Positions 16,400-24,601 of a stretch of 64,000 bases of DNA are shown here, piece by piece. A program made the translations under genes and the position numbers. A model generated the notes under the pieces. The model was given only the letters and a program-made list of their open reading frames with translations, did not search any database and was not told the origin of the DNA. Origin of the DNA: SZUA-309 sp965232595 (GTDB taxonomy: Bacteria; Pseudomonadota; Gammaproteobacteria; Pseudomonadales; Azotimanducaceae). The first letter of the stretch is position 1. Every line of letters starts with the position of its first letter. Location of the stretch: NCBI GenBank assembly GCA_965232595.1, contig OZ246983.1, positions 2,170,001 through 2,234,000 of the forward strand, written 5' to 3'.

Positions 16400-17110
16400 A
16401 TGAAAAACCTGATCATCGCAGCGCTTCTGCTCGGTGCGACCTTCACCACCGGTGCTGCCATTGCGGACGAGCACGAGATTTCCGGCAACGTTGCCCTGGC
16501 CACCGACTACCGTTTCCGCGGTATCTCGCAGACAGCTCGCGATCCGGCCATTCAGGGCGGCTTCGACTACGGTCATGAAAGTGGTCTGTACGTCGGCACC
16601 TGGGCATCCAACGTATCGTTCACTGAGGGCGGCACCGAGATCGACCTGTACGCCGGTTGGGGCACCGACCTGAACGAAAACCTGGCACTGGACCTCGGCG
16701 TGCTCTACTACGGCTACCCGTCTGACAGCGACGCCGACTACGTTGAGATCTACGGCAGCCTCGGCTTCTACGGCGCCACCGTTGGTCTGCACTACTCTCC
16801 GGAGTACACCTTCGACACCGGCACCTACTTCTACCTCTACGGCGCCTACAGCCTGCCGCTGGGTGAAGCCTGGAGCCTGGATTTCCACCTCGGCCTGAAC
16901 CAGTTCGAAGACGACAACCTGGACGCGTTCCTGGGCACGCTCGGCAACGGCAAGAGCTACGTTGACTACAGCGTCGGCCTGACCACCTCGGTTGTTGGCG
17001 TTGATCTGACGCTGGCCTACGTAGGCACCGATATCAGCAAGAGCGAATGCTTCGGCGGCACCAAGGACTGCCAGGGCAACGCCGTGTTCACCATATCGAA
17101 AAGCCTCTAA
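16400..17110 (+). CDS. TorF-family putative porin
   Basis: 236 residues. A signal peptide (MKNLIIAALLLGATFTTGAA) is followed by the family opening DEHEISGNVALATDYRFRGISQT and barrel strands rich in Tyr and Gly (LYAGWGTDLNENLALDLGVLYYGYP, VGLTTSVVGVDLTLAYVGTDIS). These match the Gcw_chp/TIGR02001 set of small outer-membrane proteins. ATG 16400 has GGGG upstream; ATG 16388 has no ribosome site. Its placement behind a sigma-54/NtrC promoter and before glnK-amtB suggests it lets a nitrogen source cross the outer membrane. Its specificity is unknown. Confidence 0.85.
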   Translation: MKNLIIAALLLGATFTTGAAIADEHEISGNVALATDYRFRGISQTARDPAIQGGFDYGHESGLYVGTWASNVSFTEGGTEIDLYAGWGTDLNENLALDLGVLYYGYPSDSDADYVEIYGSLGFYGATVGLHYSPEYTFDTGTYFYLYGAYSLPLGEAWSLDFHLGLNQFEDDNLDAFLGTLGNGKSYVDYSVGLTTSVVGVDLTLAYVGTDISKSECFGGTKDCQGNAVFTISKSL

Positions 17111-17125
17111 TTAAGAGAGAATCCC

Positions 17126-17187
17126 GGGTGCACAAGATCTTCCACAAAGACCTCCCGAGCGTTTGAGCGCAAAGGGAGAGTGCACCC
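17126..17187. repeat. distant inverted repeat upstream of glnK
   Basis: GGGTGCAC at 17126-17133 and GTGCACCC at 17180-17187 are perfect inverse copies with 46 bases between them. They could close a long RNA stem between porin and glnK or act as separated protein half sites; TGCACC also resembles an NtrC half site. Confidence 0.35.
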
Positions 17188-17221
17188 TCGGTCTGGACGC
17201 TGGCCTGTTGACTGGTCAGCA

Positions 17222-17241
17222 CGCGGCGGCCCGCCGCCGCG
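17222..17241. repeat. 20-base GC palindrome before glnK
   Basis: CGCGGCGGC, CC, GCCGCCGCG is a perfect inverted repeat 37 bases before the glnK start. As RNA it would form a stable hairpin without a U-run, possibly a processing or partial-attenuation point that sets glnK-amtB level relative to the porin. Confidence 0.5.
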
Positions 17242-17278
17242 CCCGGCCTGACAGCTAAGGGATCTACAGGAGAAAACA

Positions 17279-17617
17279 ATGAAATTGATTACCGCCATCA
17301 TCAAGCCTTTCAAGCTCGACGATGTTCGAGAAGCACTCTCGGAGATTGGCGTGCAGGGGATGACGGTCACCGAAGTGAAAGGCTTCGGTCGGCAGAAGGG
17401 ACACACAGAACTCTATCGCGGCGCTGAGTACGTGGTGGATTTCCTCCCGAAAGTGAAGCTCGAGCTCGCCATCGACGACGGCATGCTCGATCAGGTGCTG
17501 GACGCGATTACCAAATCCGCCAACACCGGCAAGGTGGGCGACGGCAAGATCTTTGTCGCATCGCTCGAAGAAGTAGTCCGGATCAGAACGGGCGAGACCG
17601 GAGCCGAAGCCGTCTAA
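17279..17617 (+). CDS. glnK: nitrogen regulatory protein P-II
   Basis: 112 residues, full length for the family. It starts MKLITAIIKPFKLDDVREAL, has the T-loop with the uridylylation site Tyr51 in YRGAEYVVDF, and ends with the signature GKVGDGKIFV. P-II trimers bind ATP, ADP and 2-oxoglutarate and signal nitrogen status. Genetic linkage to amtB 28 bases downstream identifies it as the GlnK type, which docks on AmtB to block ammonium uptake. AGGAG precedes the ATG. Confidence 0.95.
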   Translation: MKLITAIIKPFKLDDVREALSEIGVQGMTVTEVKGFGRQKGHTELYRGAEYVVDFLPKVKLELAIDDGMLDQVLDAITKSANTGKVGDGKIFVASLEEVVRIRTGETGAEAV

Positions 17618-17645
17618 AGGCTCGCTCTACATCGGGAGAAAGATT

Positions 17646-18899
17646 GTGGAAGATCTTGTTCAAACCAACTACGCCCTAGATACGTTCTATTTCCTCGTAA
17701 TGGGCGCTCTGGTCATGTTCATGGCCCCCGGCTTTGCCATGCTCGAAGCTGGCCTGGTCCGTGCCAAGAACACGACTGAAATCCTTTTGAAAAACGTGGC
17801 GCTCTTTGCGATCGCCTGCATCATGTACCTCTTCGTCGGTTACCACATCATGTACCTGGGCGCCGTAGAAGGGGGCGTCATCCCTGACTTCGGGCTCTGG
17901 ATCGGTGCGGAGAACACCGTCGAAGACACCCTGGCCTCGGGCGGCGACACTTACTACTCGGCTCGCGCCGACTACTTCTTCCAGGTGGTGTTCGTAGCAA
18001 CCGCCATGTCCATTGTCTCCGGTGCTGTCGCCGAGCGGATGAAGCTCTGGGCGTTCCTCGCCTTCGCGGTCGTCATGACCGGCCTCATCTACCCGCTGCA
18101 GGGCATGTGGACCTGGGGCGGCGGCTGGATCGCAGCAGCCGGCTACTCCGACTTCGCTGGTTCCGGCATCGTGCACATGTGTGGTGCAGCAGCAGCTCTG
18201 GCTGGTGTGCTCCTCCTCGGCGCGCGGAAAGGCAAGTACAACTCGGACGGCTCCGTAAACGCCATCCCGGGTGCAAACATGCCGCTGGCGACTCTGGGTA
18301 CCTTCATCCTCTGGTTCGGCTGGTTCGGCTTCAACGGCGGCTCCGAGCTGATGACCTCCAACATTGAAGAGGCCAACGCGGTGGCTCAGGTGTTCGTGAA
18401 CACGAACCTTGGCGCCTGCGGCGGTGTGGTTGCCGCGCTGCTGACGGCGAAGGCACTGTTCGGCAAGGCAGACCTGACCATGGCGCTGAACGGCGCGCTG
18501 GCAGGCCTGGTCTCCATCACGGCAGACCCGCTGTCGCCCTCCGCGCAGCTGGCTGTGCTGGTCGGCGCTGTCGGCGGCGTGCTGGTGGTCTTCTCCATCA
18601 TCACTCTCGACAAGCTCAAGCTGGACGATCCGGTCGGTGCCATCTCCGTGCACGGCGTGGTCGGCATCTGGGGCATCATGGCGGTGCTGCTGTCGAACGG
18701 CGACGCCACCTTCATGGGTCAGATCATCGGCATCGTCGGTATCTTCGGCTGGACCTTCGCCGCCGCTCTGGTGGTCTGGGGCATCCTGAAGGCCACGATG
18801 GGCATCCGGGTCTCCGAAGAAGAAGAGTACGAAGGTGTGGATATCACCGAGTGCGGTATGGAAGCCTACCCGGACTTCGTCAAGGTGGGTGGCACCTAG
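17646..18899 (+). CDS. amtB: ammonium transporter
   Basis: 417 residues with about eleven transmembrane helices. It shows the Amt family segments: ALVMFMAPGFAMLEAGLVRAKN near the N terminus, the pore twin histidines in GIVHMCGAAAALAG and VHGVVGIWG, and FNGGSELMTSN. It conducts NH4+/NH3 across the inner membrane and is gated by GlnK. The start is GTG 17646 after CGGGAGA. A long signal peptide, present in E. coli AmtB, is absent. A strong terminator follows. Confidence 0.95.
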   Translation: MEDLVQTNYALDTFYFLVMGALVMFMAPGFAMLEAGLVRAKNTTEILLKNVALFAIACIMYLFVGYHIMYLGAVEGGVIPDFGLWIGAENTVEDTLASGGDTYYSARADYFFQVVFVATAMSIVSGAVAERMKLWAFLAFAVVMTGLIYPLQGMWTWGGGWIAAAGYSDFAGSGIVHMCGAAAALAGVLLLGARKGKYNSDGSVNAIPGANMPLATLGTFILWFGWFGFNGGSELMTSNIEEANAVAQVFVNTNLGACGGVVAALLTAKALFGKADLTMALNGALAGLVSITADPLSPSAQLAVLVGAVGGVLVVFSIITLDKLKLDDPVGAISVHGVVGIWGIMAVLLSNGDATFMGQIIGIVGIFGWTFAAALVVWGILKATMGIRVSEEEEYEGVDITECGMEAYPDFVKVGGT

Positions 18900-18910
18900 C
18901 CACTGACCGA

Positions 18911-18934
18911 GTGCCGCCGGGCATCCGGCGGCAC
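18911..18934. repeat. hairpin after amtB
   Basis: GTGCCGCCGG, GCAT, CCGGCGGCAC form a perfect ten-base stem eleven bases after the amtB stop, just before the terminator. It has no U-run itself and may block 3' exonucleases. Confidence 0.5.
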
Positions 18935-18942
18935 GCACTTTC

Positions 18943-18975
18943 AAGGCGCGCGGCTCAGGCCCCGCGCCTTTTTTT
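18943..18975 (+). terminator. rho-independent terminator of amtB operon
   Basis: AAGGCGCG pairs with CGCGCCTT around a twelve-base loop that can itself pair GGC with GCC, followed by seven T (18969-18975). This is a textbook intrinsic terminator at the end of the porin-glnK-amtB unit. Confidence 0.88.
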
Positions 18976-19016
18976 GTGCCGTCGATTTGGAGCACGTCTC
19001 CGGCAGCGCTCGTCGC

Positions 19017-19826
19017 CTACCAGCTCGTGAGGCCGACCAGCTTCTGCCCGAGCACGCTGAGTTCAACTCGCGGACCCGGCTCCGGAATCTCCTGGCCCGG
19101 CACCGTCTGCTTCAGCGCCCAGGCCGGCGGCATCCTGTCCTCGAACTCGGCCACCCGGGTGGCCCTTGCTGCCTCGTCGCCAACCGGATCCATGGCAATG
19201 TACTGAACCCAGCGGGGCCGATCGGAAAGGTTGTGGGTGCTGGAGTGCGGCAACCGGCGATCCCAGATCACCATGCTGCCCGCCGGGCCCGGCACCACTT
19301 CGATCTGCTGATCAGAGACGTCCGGTCGGCGTCCACCGGCATGTTGCGGATGACGGGCGAGGTAATCGTCCAGATGCCGGTAGATGCCGGGCACGCAGCA
19401 GAACGCACCTTGATCGGCGCTGGTATCGGTCAGATAGAGAAGCCCCTGCAGGTAACGGCGCGTCAGTCGCGACGGGTCGCCATCCCAGTGGATCGGCTCT
19501 GCCGGACCAGCGTTGCTTTCGGCAGGGTCGTGCACCTTGAAGGAAACCCGGTCGGTGCCCACCCAGAGGGCTTCGGTGCCGTGCAGCTCGGCGAACGCTC
19601 GATGCACGGCCGGCAGCTGGCGAACGTCCCAGAGCGCCTGGGCGTGGAAGAGATTGATCACGCCGTGGCCGCGGGACGGGGGCCAGCTGGAAGGGTCGGA
19701 TTCAGTGATACCCAGATGAGCGCAGATCGTCTCCCGAACCGCCCTGCAGTGCGCTTCGTCGACCAGGCCTTCCACGAGCAGATAACCCTGCTCATCGAAC
19801 CGCTGTTTGTCTGCTTCCGTGATCAT
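19017..19826 (-). CDS. phytanoyl-CoA dioxygenase-family protein
   Basis: 269 residues. The Fe(II)/2-oxoglutarate motif is visible: IHWDGDP supplies the HxD pair and PHSSTHN the distal His, with an Arg (RPRWVQYI) for 2-oxoglutarate. Family members hydroxylate diverse small molecules in the cytoplasm. It starts 14 bases from the divergent sugar kinase, so both promoters must overlap the coding regions. Its part in the adjacent catabolic cluster could be a first hydroxylation step; that is inference. Confidence 0.82.
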   Translation of the reverse strand: MITEADKQRFDEQGYLLVEGLVDEAHCRAVRETICAHLGITESDPSSWPPSRGHGVINLFHAQALWDVRQLPAVHRAFAELHGTEALWVGTDRVSFKVHDPAESNAGPAEPIHWDGDPSRLTRRYLQGLLYLTDTSADQGAFCCVPGIYRHLDDYLARHPQHAGGRRPDVSDQQIEVVPGPAGSMVIWDRRLPHSSTHNLSDRPRWVQYIAMDPVGDEAARATRVAEFEDRMPPAWALKQTVPGQEIPEPGPRVELSVLGQKLVGLTSW

Positions 19827-19840
19827 GGCTTAATCAGGGT

Positions 19841-21268
19841 ATGTCCGAACTCTTCCTCTCCATCGATCTCGGCACCACCCGCCTGAAAGTCGCTGCCTAC
19901 GCCCCTGATGGGACTCTAGCCCATCTGGTGCATCGGCGACACGAGGAGAAAAGCTCCGGGACGGCTCGATGGCAGAGCGCAGATGGCTGGTGGGCGAGTA
20001 CGGTCAGTGCCGTGCGGGAGCTTGTGCAGGCGCTGCCCGGCAAGCGGTTTCTCGGCATCGGTCTTTCCGGCCGCGGCGGGGCAGCCGTCTTCGCGGATGA
20101 GAACGGTCACGTGGTCGCCGATCCCTGGTCGGATGGGCGGCACCAGCAGGAGGCGCGGGCACTGCGGGACTGGCGCCGGGATGGCATCTGGCTGTCCAAC
20201 TACGGGCTGCAGCTCATCGCCAAGTACCAGTGGCTTTGCGCCAACGAGCCGGAGCGCGCCGAGCGGATCCAGCAGGGTTTCTACGCCAAGGACTGGCTGC
20301 TTTTCAGGCTGACCGGGGCGCACGTGACTGACTGGACGTCCGGCCCGGATGCGGGTGAGTGGGACGCCCGCTTGAGCGAGCTGGCGCTGCCCGAGAGCCT
20401 GCTGCCGAGGCCGGCGTTGCCGTGGACGCTGGCAGGCACGCTGACCGGGGAAGCAGCGGCAGCACTGTCGCTGCCGGCCGATACGCCGGTGGCCGTTGGT
20501 GCGCATGATGGCCTGGCGGCCAACATCGGCGCGGGCGCGGTGGAGAACGGCAGCTGTGCCATCACTCTGGGGACCCACGCAGTGGTGCGGATGGTGATGA
20601 ACGAGTGCCCAGCCGATGCCTATCGGTTTTATGGGTGCCCGCCGGACAGGCACATCATCGGTGGCAACGCGGTGCTTGCGGGCCGATCCGTGGACTGGTT
20701 CCTCGAGATGACCAGCGGCGAGAGCGAAGGCGCGCATGCGTACGGCCGCTTCGAAGACGAGGCTTCACACATCGCCGCCGGCGCTGACGGCGTTCGCTTT
20801 CTGCCCTTCCTCGCCGGTCAGGTGGCTCCGGAAAGCCGGCCGGGTGTCCGGGCGCTCTTTGCGGGCCTGAACCTCTCCCACACTCAGGCCCATATGTATC
20901 GGGCGGTGCTCGAAGGTGGTGCGTTCGCCATTGCCGACATCTTCGATCAGGTGCGTGGCTGGTGCGGCGAGCCGACGCTCGTTCGGGCAACGGGAGGTGG
21001 CGCCGACAGCCGCCTGTGGATGGATGTGCTGGCCAGCATCATCGACACGCCGATCGAGCTCAGCGGAGCGGGCGTGGAGGGTCGAGGCGCTGCGGTATGC
21101 CTGGCTGTCGCGCTGGGACGCTATCCGGATATGGACAGCGCCATTCAGGCGATGGTGCGGCCGGAGCAAACGGCGACACCGGATCCGGATCTGGTAGCGC
21201 GCTACCAGCCCATACGCGCGGACTGGCAGGCGCTCAAAGAGATGAGTCGGGGTTACGAACCTGGCTGA
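19841..21268 (+). CDS. FGGY-family carbohydrate kinase
   Basis: 475 residues. It opens with the phosphate-binding motif SIDLGTTRLKVAAY, has GAHDGLAANIGAGAVENG and ITLGTHAVVR in the second domain, and ends with the ATP-site glycine run RATGGGADSRLWMDVLASI. Length and layout fit xylulose/gluconate-type kinases, which phosphorylate sugars or sugar acids on a terminal hydroxyl. The exact substrate is not evident. Neighbours (lactonase, deacetylase, PLP lyase-like enzyme) suggest an amino-sugar acid or related compound. Confidence 0.85.
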   Translation: MSELFLSIDLGTTRLKVAAYAPDGTLAHLVHRRHEEKSSGTARWQSADGWWASTVSAVRELVQALPGKRFLGIGLSGRGGAAVFADENGHVVADPWSDGRHQQEARALRDWRRDGIWLSNYGLQLIAKYQWLCANEPERAERIQQGFYAKDWLLFRLTGAHVTDWTSGPDAGEWDARLSELALPESLLPRPALPWTLAGTLTGEAAAALSLPADTPVAVGAHDGLAANIGAGAVENGSCAITLGTHAVVRMVMNECPADAYRFYGCPPDRHIIGGNAVLAGRSVDWFLEMTSGESEGAHAYGRFEDEASHIAAGADGVRFLPFLAGQVAPESRPGVRALFAGLNLSHTQAHMYRAVLEGGAFAIADIFDQVRGWCGEPTLVRATGGGADSRLWMDVLASIIDTPIELSGAGVEGRGAAVCLAVALGRYPDMDSAIQAMVRPEQTATPDPDLVARYQPIRADWQALKEMSRGYEPG

Positions 21269-21292
21269 AGTCAGCAGCGCAGCCGGCTCCCA

Positions 21293-22255
21293 TCAGAGGA
21301 CCAGATGTACGGGCGCGGGGCATGCAACTTCCGACACCGTCTCACCGAGAGAACCATCCGCCGCGATCCGAATGCTGAGCAGATTGTTGGAATCCCTGTT
21401 GGCGACGATCAGGTAGCGTCCCTCTGCCGAGATCAGAAAGTGACGAGGATGGCGGCCGCCACTGGCTCGGTGCTGCATGGTCTCGAGAGCTGGCCGGGTT
21501 TTCAGCACCGCGATGGAGTCGTGGCCCCGATTGCTGACGTAGAGCAGATCGCCGCGCCCCTGGATCTCCGCAGTGCTGCTTCGACCCGCAAACCCGGTGG
21601 GCAGCGTAGAGAGAGTGCTGCCGGCCCGGTCTCCCGCGAGCGCGATCACCGTGTTGTCGAGCTCGTTAACGAGGAAGTCACCCGCCGGCGTGAGGTGTCT
21701 CGGTCCTGAGCCGGCGGGCAGGTCCGTGCGTCCCCTGACCGTTCCGTCGGCAGGATCGAGGTGATAGATGCAGTCGCCGCCGAGATCTGGAACCCGCAGC
21801 TCGCCTGACTGGAAGTAGACGCCATGCGGATGGGCGGAAGCCTGCCTTGCGTGTGGCCCGGTTCTGCCGGGCCTGAACAGCTCGAGGCGCTGACCGATTC
21901 GACCTTCTGCCCATTCGAACAGCGCCACCGTGCCGCCGCTGTAGTTCGCCACTGCCAGGCGATTACCCTGCAGCGCGAGGTGGCAGGGATCGGCGCCGCC
22001 GCTGGGGACGCGCTGCATCTCCTCGAGCCCGCCGTCGGCCTGCTCGAAGACGCTGATCTCACCCTCGCCGTCGGCATTGCCATGCTCGTTTACCGCGATC
22101 AGGCCGCCACGCCAGCGCAGCAGCCAGGAGGGGTTGTCGGTCTCGATCAGCAGCGAGGGCGCTGAAACGACGCCGCGATCGGCGTCAAACTCGCAGCGAT
22201 AAATCCCATGGGATTCGCTGCCCCGAGTGTAGGTGCCGACGAGCAGTTCCATCAT
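21293..22255 (-). CDS. lactonase family protein (6-phosphogluconolactonase-like beta-propeller)
   Basis: 320 residues in seven-bladed propeller style. Repeated blade motifs include NPSWLLRWRGGLIAVNEHG, GADPCHLALQGNRLAVANYSGGTVALF, HPHGVYFQSGELRVPDLGGD and GGRHPRHFLISAEGRYLIVANRDSNNL. These match the YbhE/COG2706 lactonases, which open sugar lactones. It is convergent with the FGGY kinase and divergent from the amidohydrolase. No signal peptide is seen, so it acts in the cytoplasm. Confidence 0.82.
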   Translation of the reverse strand: MMELLVGTYTRGSESHGIYRCEFDADRGVVSAPSLLIETDNPSWLLRWRGGLIAVNEHGNADGEGEISVFEQADGGLEEMQRVPSGGADPCHLALQGNRLAVANYSGGTVALFEWAEGRIGQRLELFRPGRTGPHARQASAHPHGVYFQSGELRVPDLGGDCIYHLDPADGTVRGRTDLPAGSGPRHLTPAGDFLVNELDNTVIALAGDRAGSTLSTLPTGFAGRSSTAEIQGRGDLLYVSNRGHDSIAVLKTRPALETMQHRASGGRHPRHFLISAEGRYLIVANRDSNNLLSIRIAADGSLGETVSEVACPAPVHLVL

Positions 22256-22314
22256 TTGACCGGGTGTCAGGTTCTGACCATGATCGCATCGATGGAAGGG
22301 GGCGAGCTACGAGT

Positions 22315-23448
22315 ATGCAGCGACTAGCGATCACCGGTGGTCGGGTTCTGGATCCGGAATCCGGCACGGAAGCGGTGCGGGATCTGGTGGTCGATGAGGG
22401 CCTTCTCACCGATGAAGCGCCGCGAGGCGATGAAACGGTGGTGGACGCGTCCGGCTGCTGGGTGTGCCCGGGACTCATCGATCTTCACACCCACGTCTTC
22501 AATCACCCGCTGTTCGGCAAGAGCCGGGTGCCGGCAGATCGGATCGGCGTCGGCCAGGGGGTTGCCGCGGTGGTGGATGCCGGCTCGTCCGGGGCGCCCA
22601 CCATCGATGCTTTTCCGGAAGTGGTGCTCGAGACTCAGGCTACGAACGTCTTTGCCTTCATCAACATCGGCTCGCCGGGCCTGCCGAATCTGGGCGGCGG
22701 CCATGCTTCCAGGCCGGAGCTCTGTGATCTGGAAGGCGTGGTCAAAGCCTTTGACCGCCACGGCGACTGGCTGGTGGGGGTCAAGGTGCTGGCATCGCAG
22801 AGCCACACCGGTTCTTTCGGCCTGGAGGCTGTGAAGCTCGCCCGCAAAGCGGCGGAGCTGGTGGGCAAGCCCTTGATGCTGCACGTCGGCAACGCGCCGC
22901 CGCTGATTGACGACGTGCTGGATCTGCTGCGGCCGGGCGACATCGTCACCCACACCTATCACGGCAAGGTCGGCGGCGTGCTCGGCTATCGGGACGAGAT
23001 CATCCCGGCGTTCCGGGCGGCGGTAGAGCGGGGCGTGCTCGTCGATCTCGGCCATGGCCGGTCGTCTTTCAGCTTCCGGGTCTGCGAGATCGCGCTCGAG
23101 CAGGGCATGCCGCTGCACGCCATCAGCTCGGATCTGCATCGGGGCAACCTGGATCGCTACGCGGTCAGCCTGGCCCGCACCATGATGAAGATGCGGCTGC
23201 TCGGCTTCAGCCTGCCGGAAGTGGTCGAGCGGGTTACCCTGGGGCCAGCGCGAGCGGTCGGCCTCGATCAGCAGGGATTCGGGCGCCTGGCGGCAGGCCT
23301 GAGCACAAGCCTCAGCGTCTTCAGAGAAGAGCCCGGTGAGCTGACGCTGGAAGATGCTGAAGGTACGGCACGTACCACCGAAGAGCTGCTCCGCCCCGTT
23401 GGCACCATTGTTAACGGCGTCTGGCGGGAAGCCGCGGAACCCATCTGA
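22315..23448 (+). CDS. amidohydrolase/deacetylase family metallohydrolase
   Basis: 377 residues. The amidohydrolase metal site is complete: LHTHVF (HxH), the Lys in GVKVLAS, His in LMLHVGN, His in VTHTYHGK and the Asp of ISSDLHRG. The subgroup (COG3964) is usually found with DgaE/SelA-like PLP enzymes, as here, and is thought to remove acyl groups from N-acylated sugar acids or amino acids. I chose ATG 22315, which begins the conserved domain; an in-frame start at 22264 would add 17 residues. The stop overlaps the next ATG by one base. Confidence 0.82.
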   Translation: MQRLAITGGRVLDPESGTEAVRDLVVDEGLLTDEAPRGDETVVDASGCWVCPGLIDLHTHVFNHPLFGKSRVPADRIGVGQGVAAVVDAGSSGAPTIDAFPEVVLETQATNVFAFINIGSPGLPNLGGGHASRPELCDLEGVVKAFDRHGDWLVGVKVLASQSHTGSFGLEAVKLARKAAELVGKPLMLHVGNAPPLIDDVLDLLRPGDIVTHTYHGKVGGVLGYRDEIIPAFRAAVERGVLVDLGHGRSSFSFRVCEIALEQGMPLHAISSDLHRGNLDRYAVSLARTMMKMRLLGFSLPEVVERVTLGPARAVGLDQQGFGRLAAGLSTSLSVFREEPGELTLEDAEGTARTTEELLRPVGTIVNGVWREAAEPI

Positions 23449-24542
23449 TGGCGGACTCGCCGTTCAGCGCGCTCGGCCTGCCCCGGGTGATCAACGCCTC
23501 CGGCAAGATGACCGCGCTTGGCGGAACCGCTCAGTCGGATGCGATCGCCAAGGCGCTTGGCAGCGCCGCGCAACATCATGTGGAACTCAGCACGCTGCGT
23601 GCGGAGGCCGGCCGCCTGATTGCCCGGCGCACGGGCGCCGAGGCAGCCACGGTCACCACCGGCGCGGCGGCCGGCATCGCCATCGGCGTCGCGGCCATGA
23701 TTACGGGGACAGACGCCGCACGGATCGCGCAGCTTCCGGACAGCGGCGACCTTGCCAACGAGATCCTGCTGCAGGCCGGGCACGAGGTGAATTTCGGCGC
23801 CTCGGTCCGGCAGATGATCCGGCTTGGCGGTGGCAGGCCCGTGCATGTCGGCACGCCTTCCCGGGTAGAGGAGGAAGAGATAGTGGCGGCCATCTCGCCC
23901 CGCACGGCGGGGCTGCTGTTCGTTCAGTCGCACCACACCCGGCAGCAGAACGGCTTGCCGCTGGAGGCTCTGGTGCGCCTGGGTGCGGAGCACGGCCTGC
24001 CGGTGCTCGTCGATGCAGCCGCCGAGGCTGATCTGACCGCCTACATCGAGCAGGGGGCCGACCTGGTCACCTATTCCGGCGGCAAAGCCATCGGCGGGCC
24101 AACCTGTGGCTTCATCTGTGGCCGCCGCGACCTGATCGCCGCCTGCGAGATGCAGAACGCGGGGATTGCCAGAGCCATGAAAGTCGGCAAGGAGCAGATC
24201 ATGGGGCTGCTCGCAGCGCTCGCCGTCTACCCGAGTGAGCCCACGTGGCCGGAACGCCTGGCGCGGCTCGAGTCGGCCCTGCAAAGTCTGCCGGACGCGG
24301 TCGTCGGGCAGAAAAAGGACCTGGCCGGTCGCGACATCGTGCGGGTCGCCCTGGAAGGTCCGCCGGAGCGTCTGAAGCAGCTCAGCCATTCACTTCGCGA
24401 AGGCGATCCGGTGATCTACACCAGGAATCACCAGATCGAGGAAGGCCTGATGCTGTTCGACCTCCGGGAAGTCAAAGACGAGGACGTGGAGCGCATTGCC
24501 GAGCGGGTGCGAGCGCTCTGGGTCCAGTCCTCTGTCTATTAG
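23448..24542 (+). CDS. SelA/DgaE-like PLP-dependent enzyme
   Basis: 364 residues of the fold-type I PLP family. The cofactor lysine is Lys213 in YSGGKAIGGP, and VLVDAAAEAD supplies the Asp that holds the pyridine nitrogen. Homologues include DgaE, D-glucosaminate-6-phosphate ammonia-lyase, and L-seryl-tRNA selenium transferase; there is no selC, selB or selD here, so a catabolic lyase is the better guess. It is translationally coupled to the amidohydrolase. A KDPG/KDGP-type aldolase (dgaF), usually adjacent, is missing in this window. Confidence 0.82.
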   Translation: MADSPFSALGLPRVINASGKMTALGGTAQSDAIAKALGSAAQHHVELSTLRAEAGRLIARRTGAEAATVTTGAAAGIAIGVAAMITGTDAARIAQLPDSGDLANEILLQAGHEVNFGASVRQMIRLGGGRPVHVGTPSRVEEEEIVAAISPRTAGLLFVQSHHTRQQNGLPLEALVRLGAEHGLPVLVDAAAEADLTAYIEQGADLVTYSGGKAIGGPTCGFICGRRDLIAACEMQNAGIARAMKVGKEQIMGLLAALAVYPSEPTWPERLARLESALQSLPDAVVGQKKDLAGRDIVRVALEGPPERLKQLSHSLREGDPVIYTRNHQIEEGLMLFDLREVKDEDVERIAERVRALWVQSSVY

Positions 24543-24601
24543 CGGATGCTGAGCGCAGGGCGCGACTGTAGAATGGCGGCCTCATCGGATTGCCAGAACA
24601 G

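Noticed and set aside
17195..17225. A second sigma-54 promoter before glnK (TGGCCTGTTGACTGG)
   Set aside because: The GG and the expected GC are not in the required ten-base spacing; the second element reads GG.
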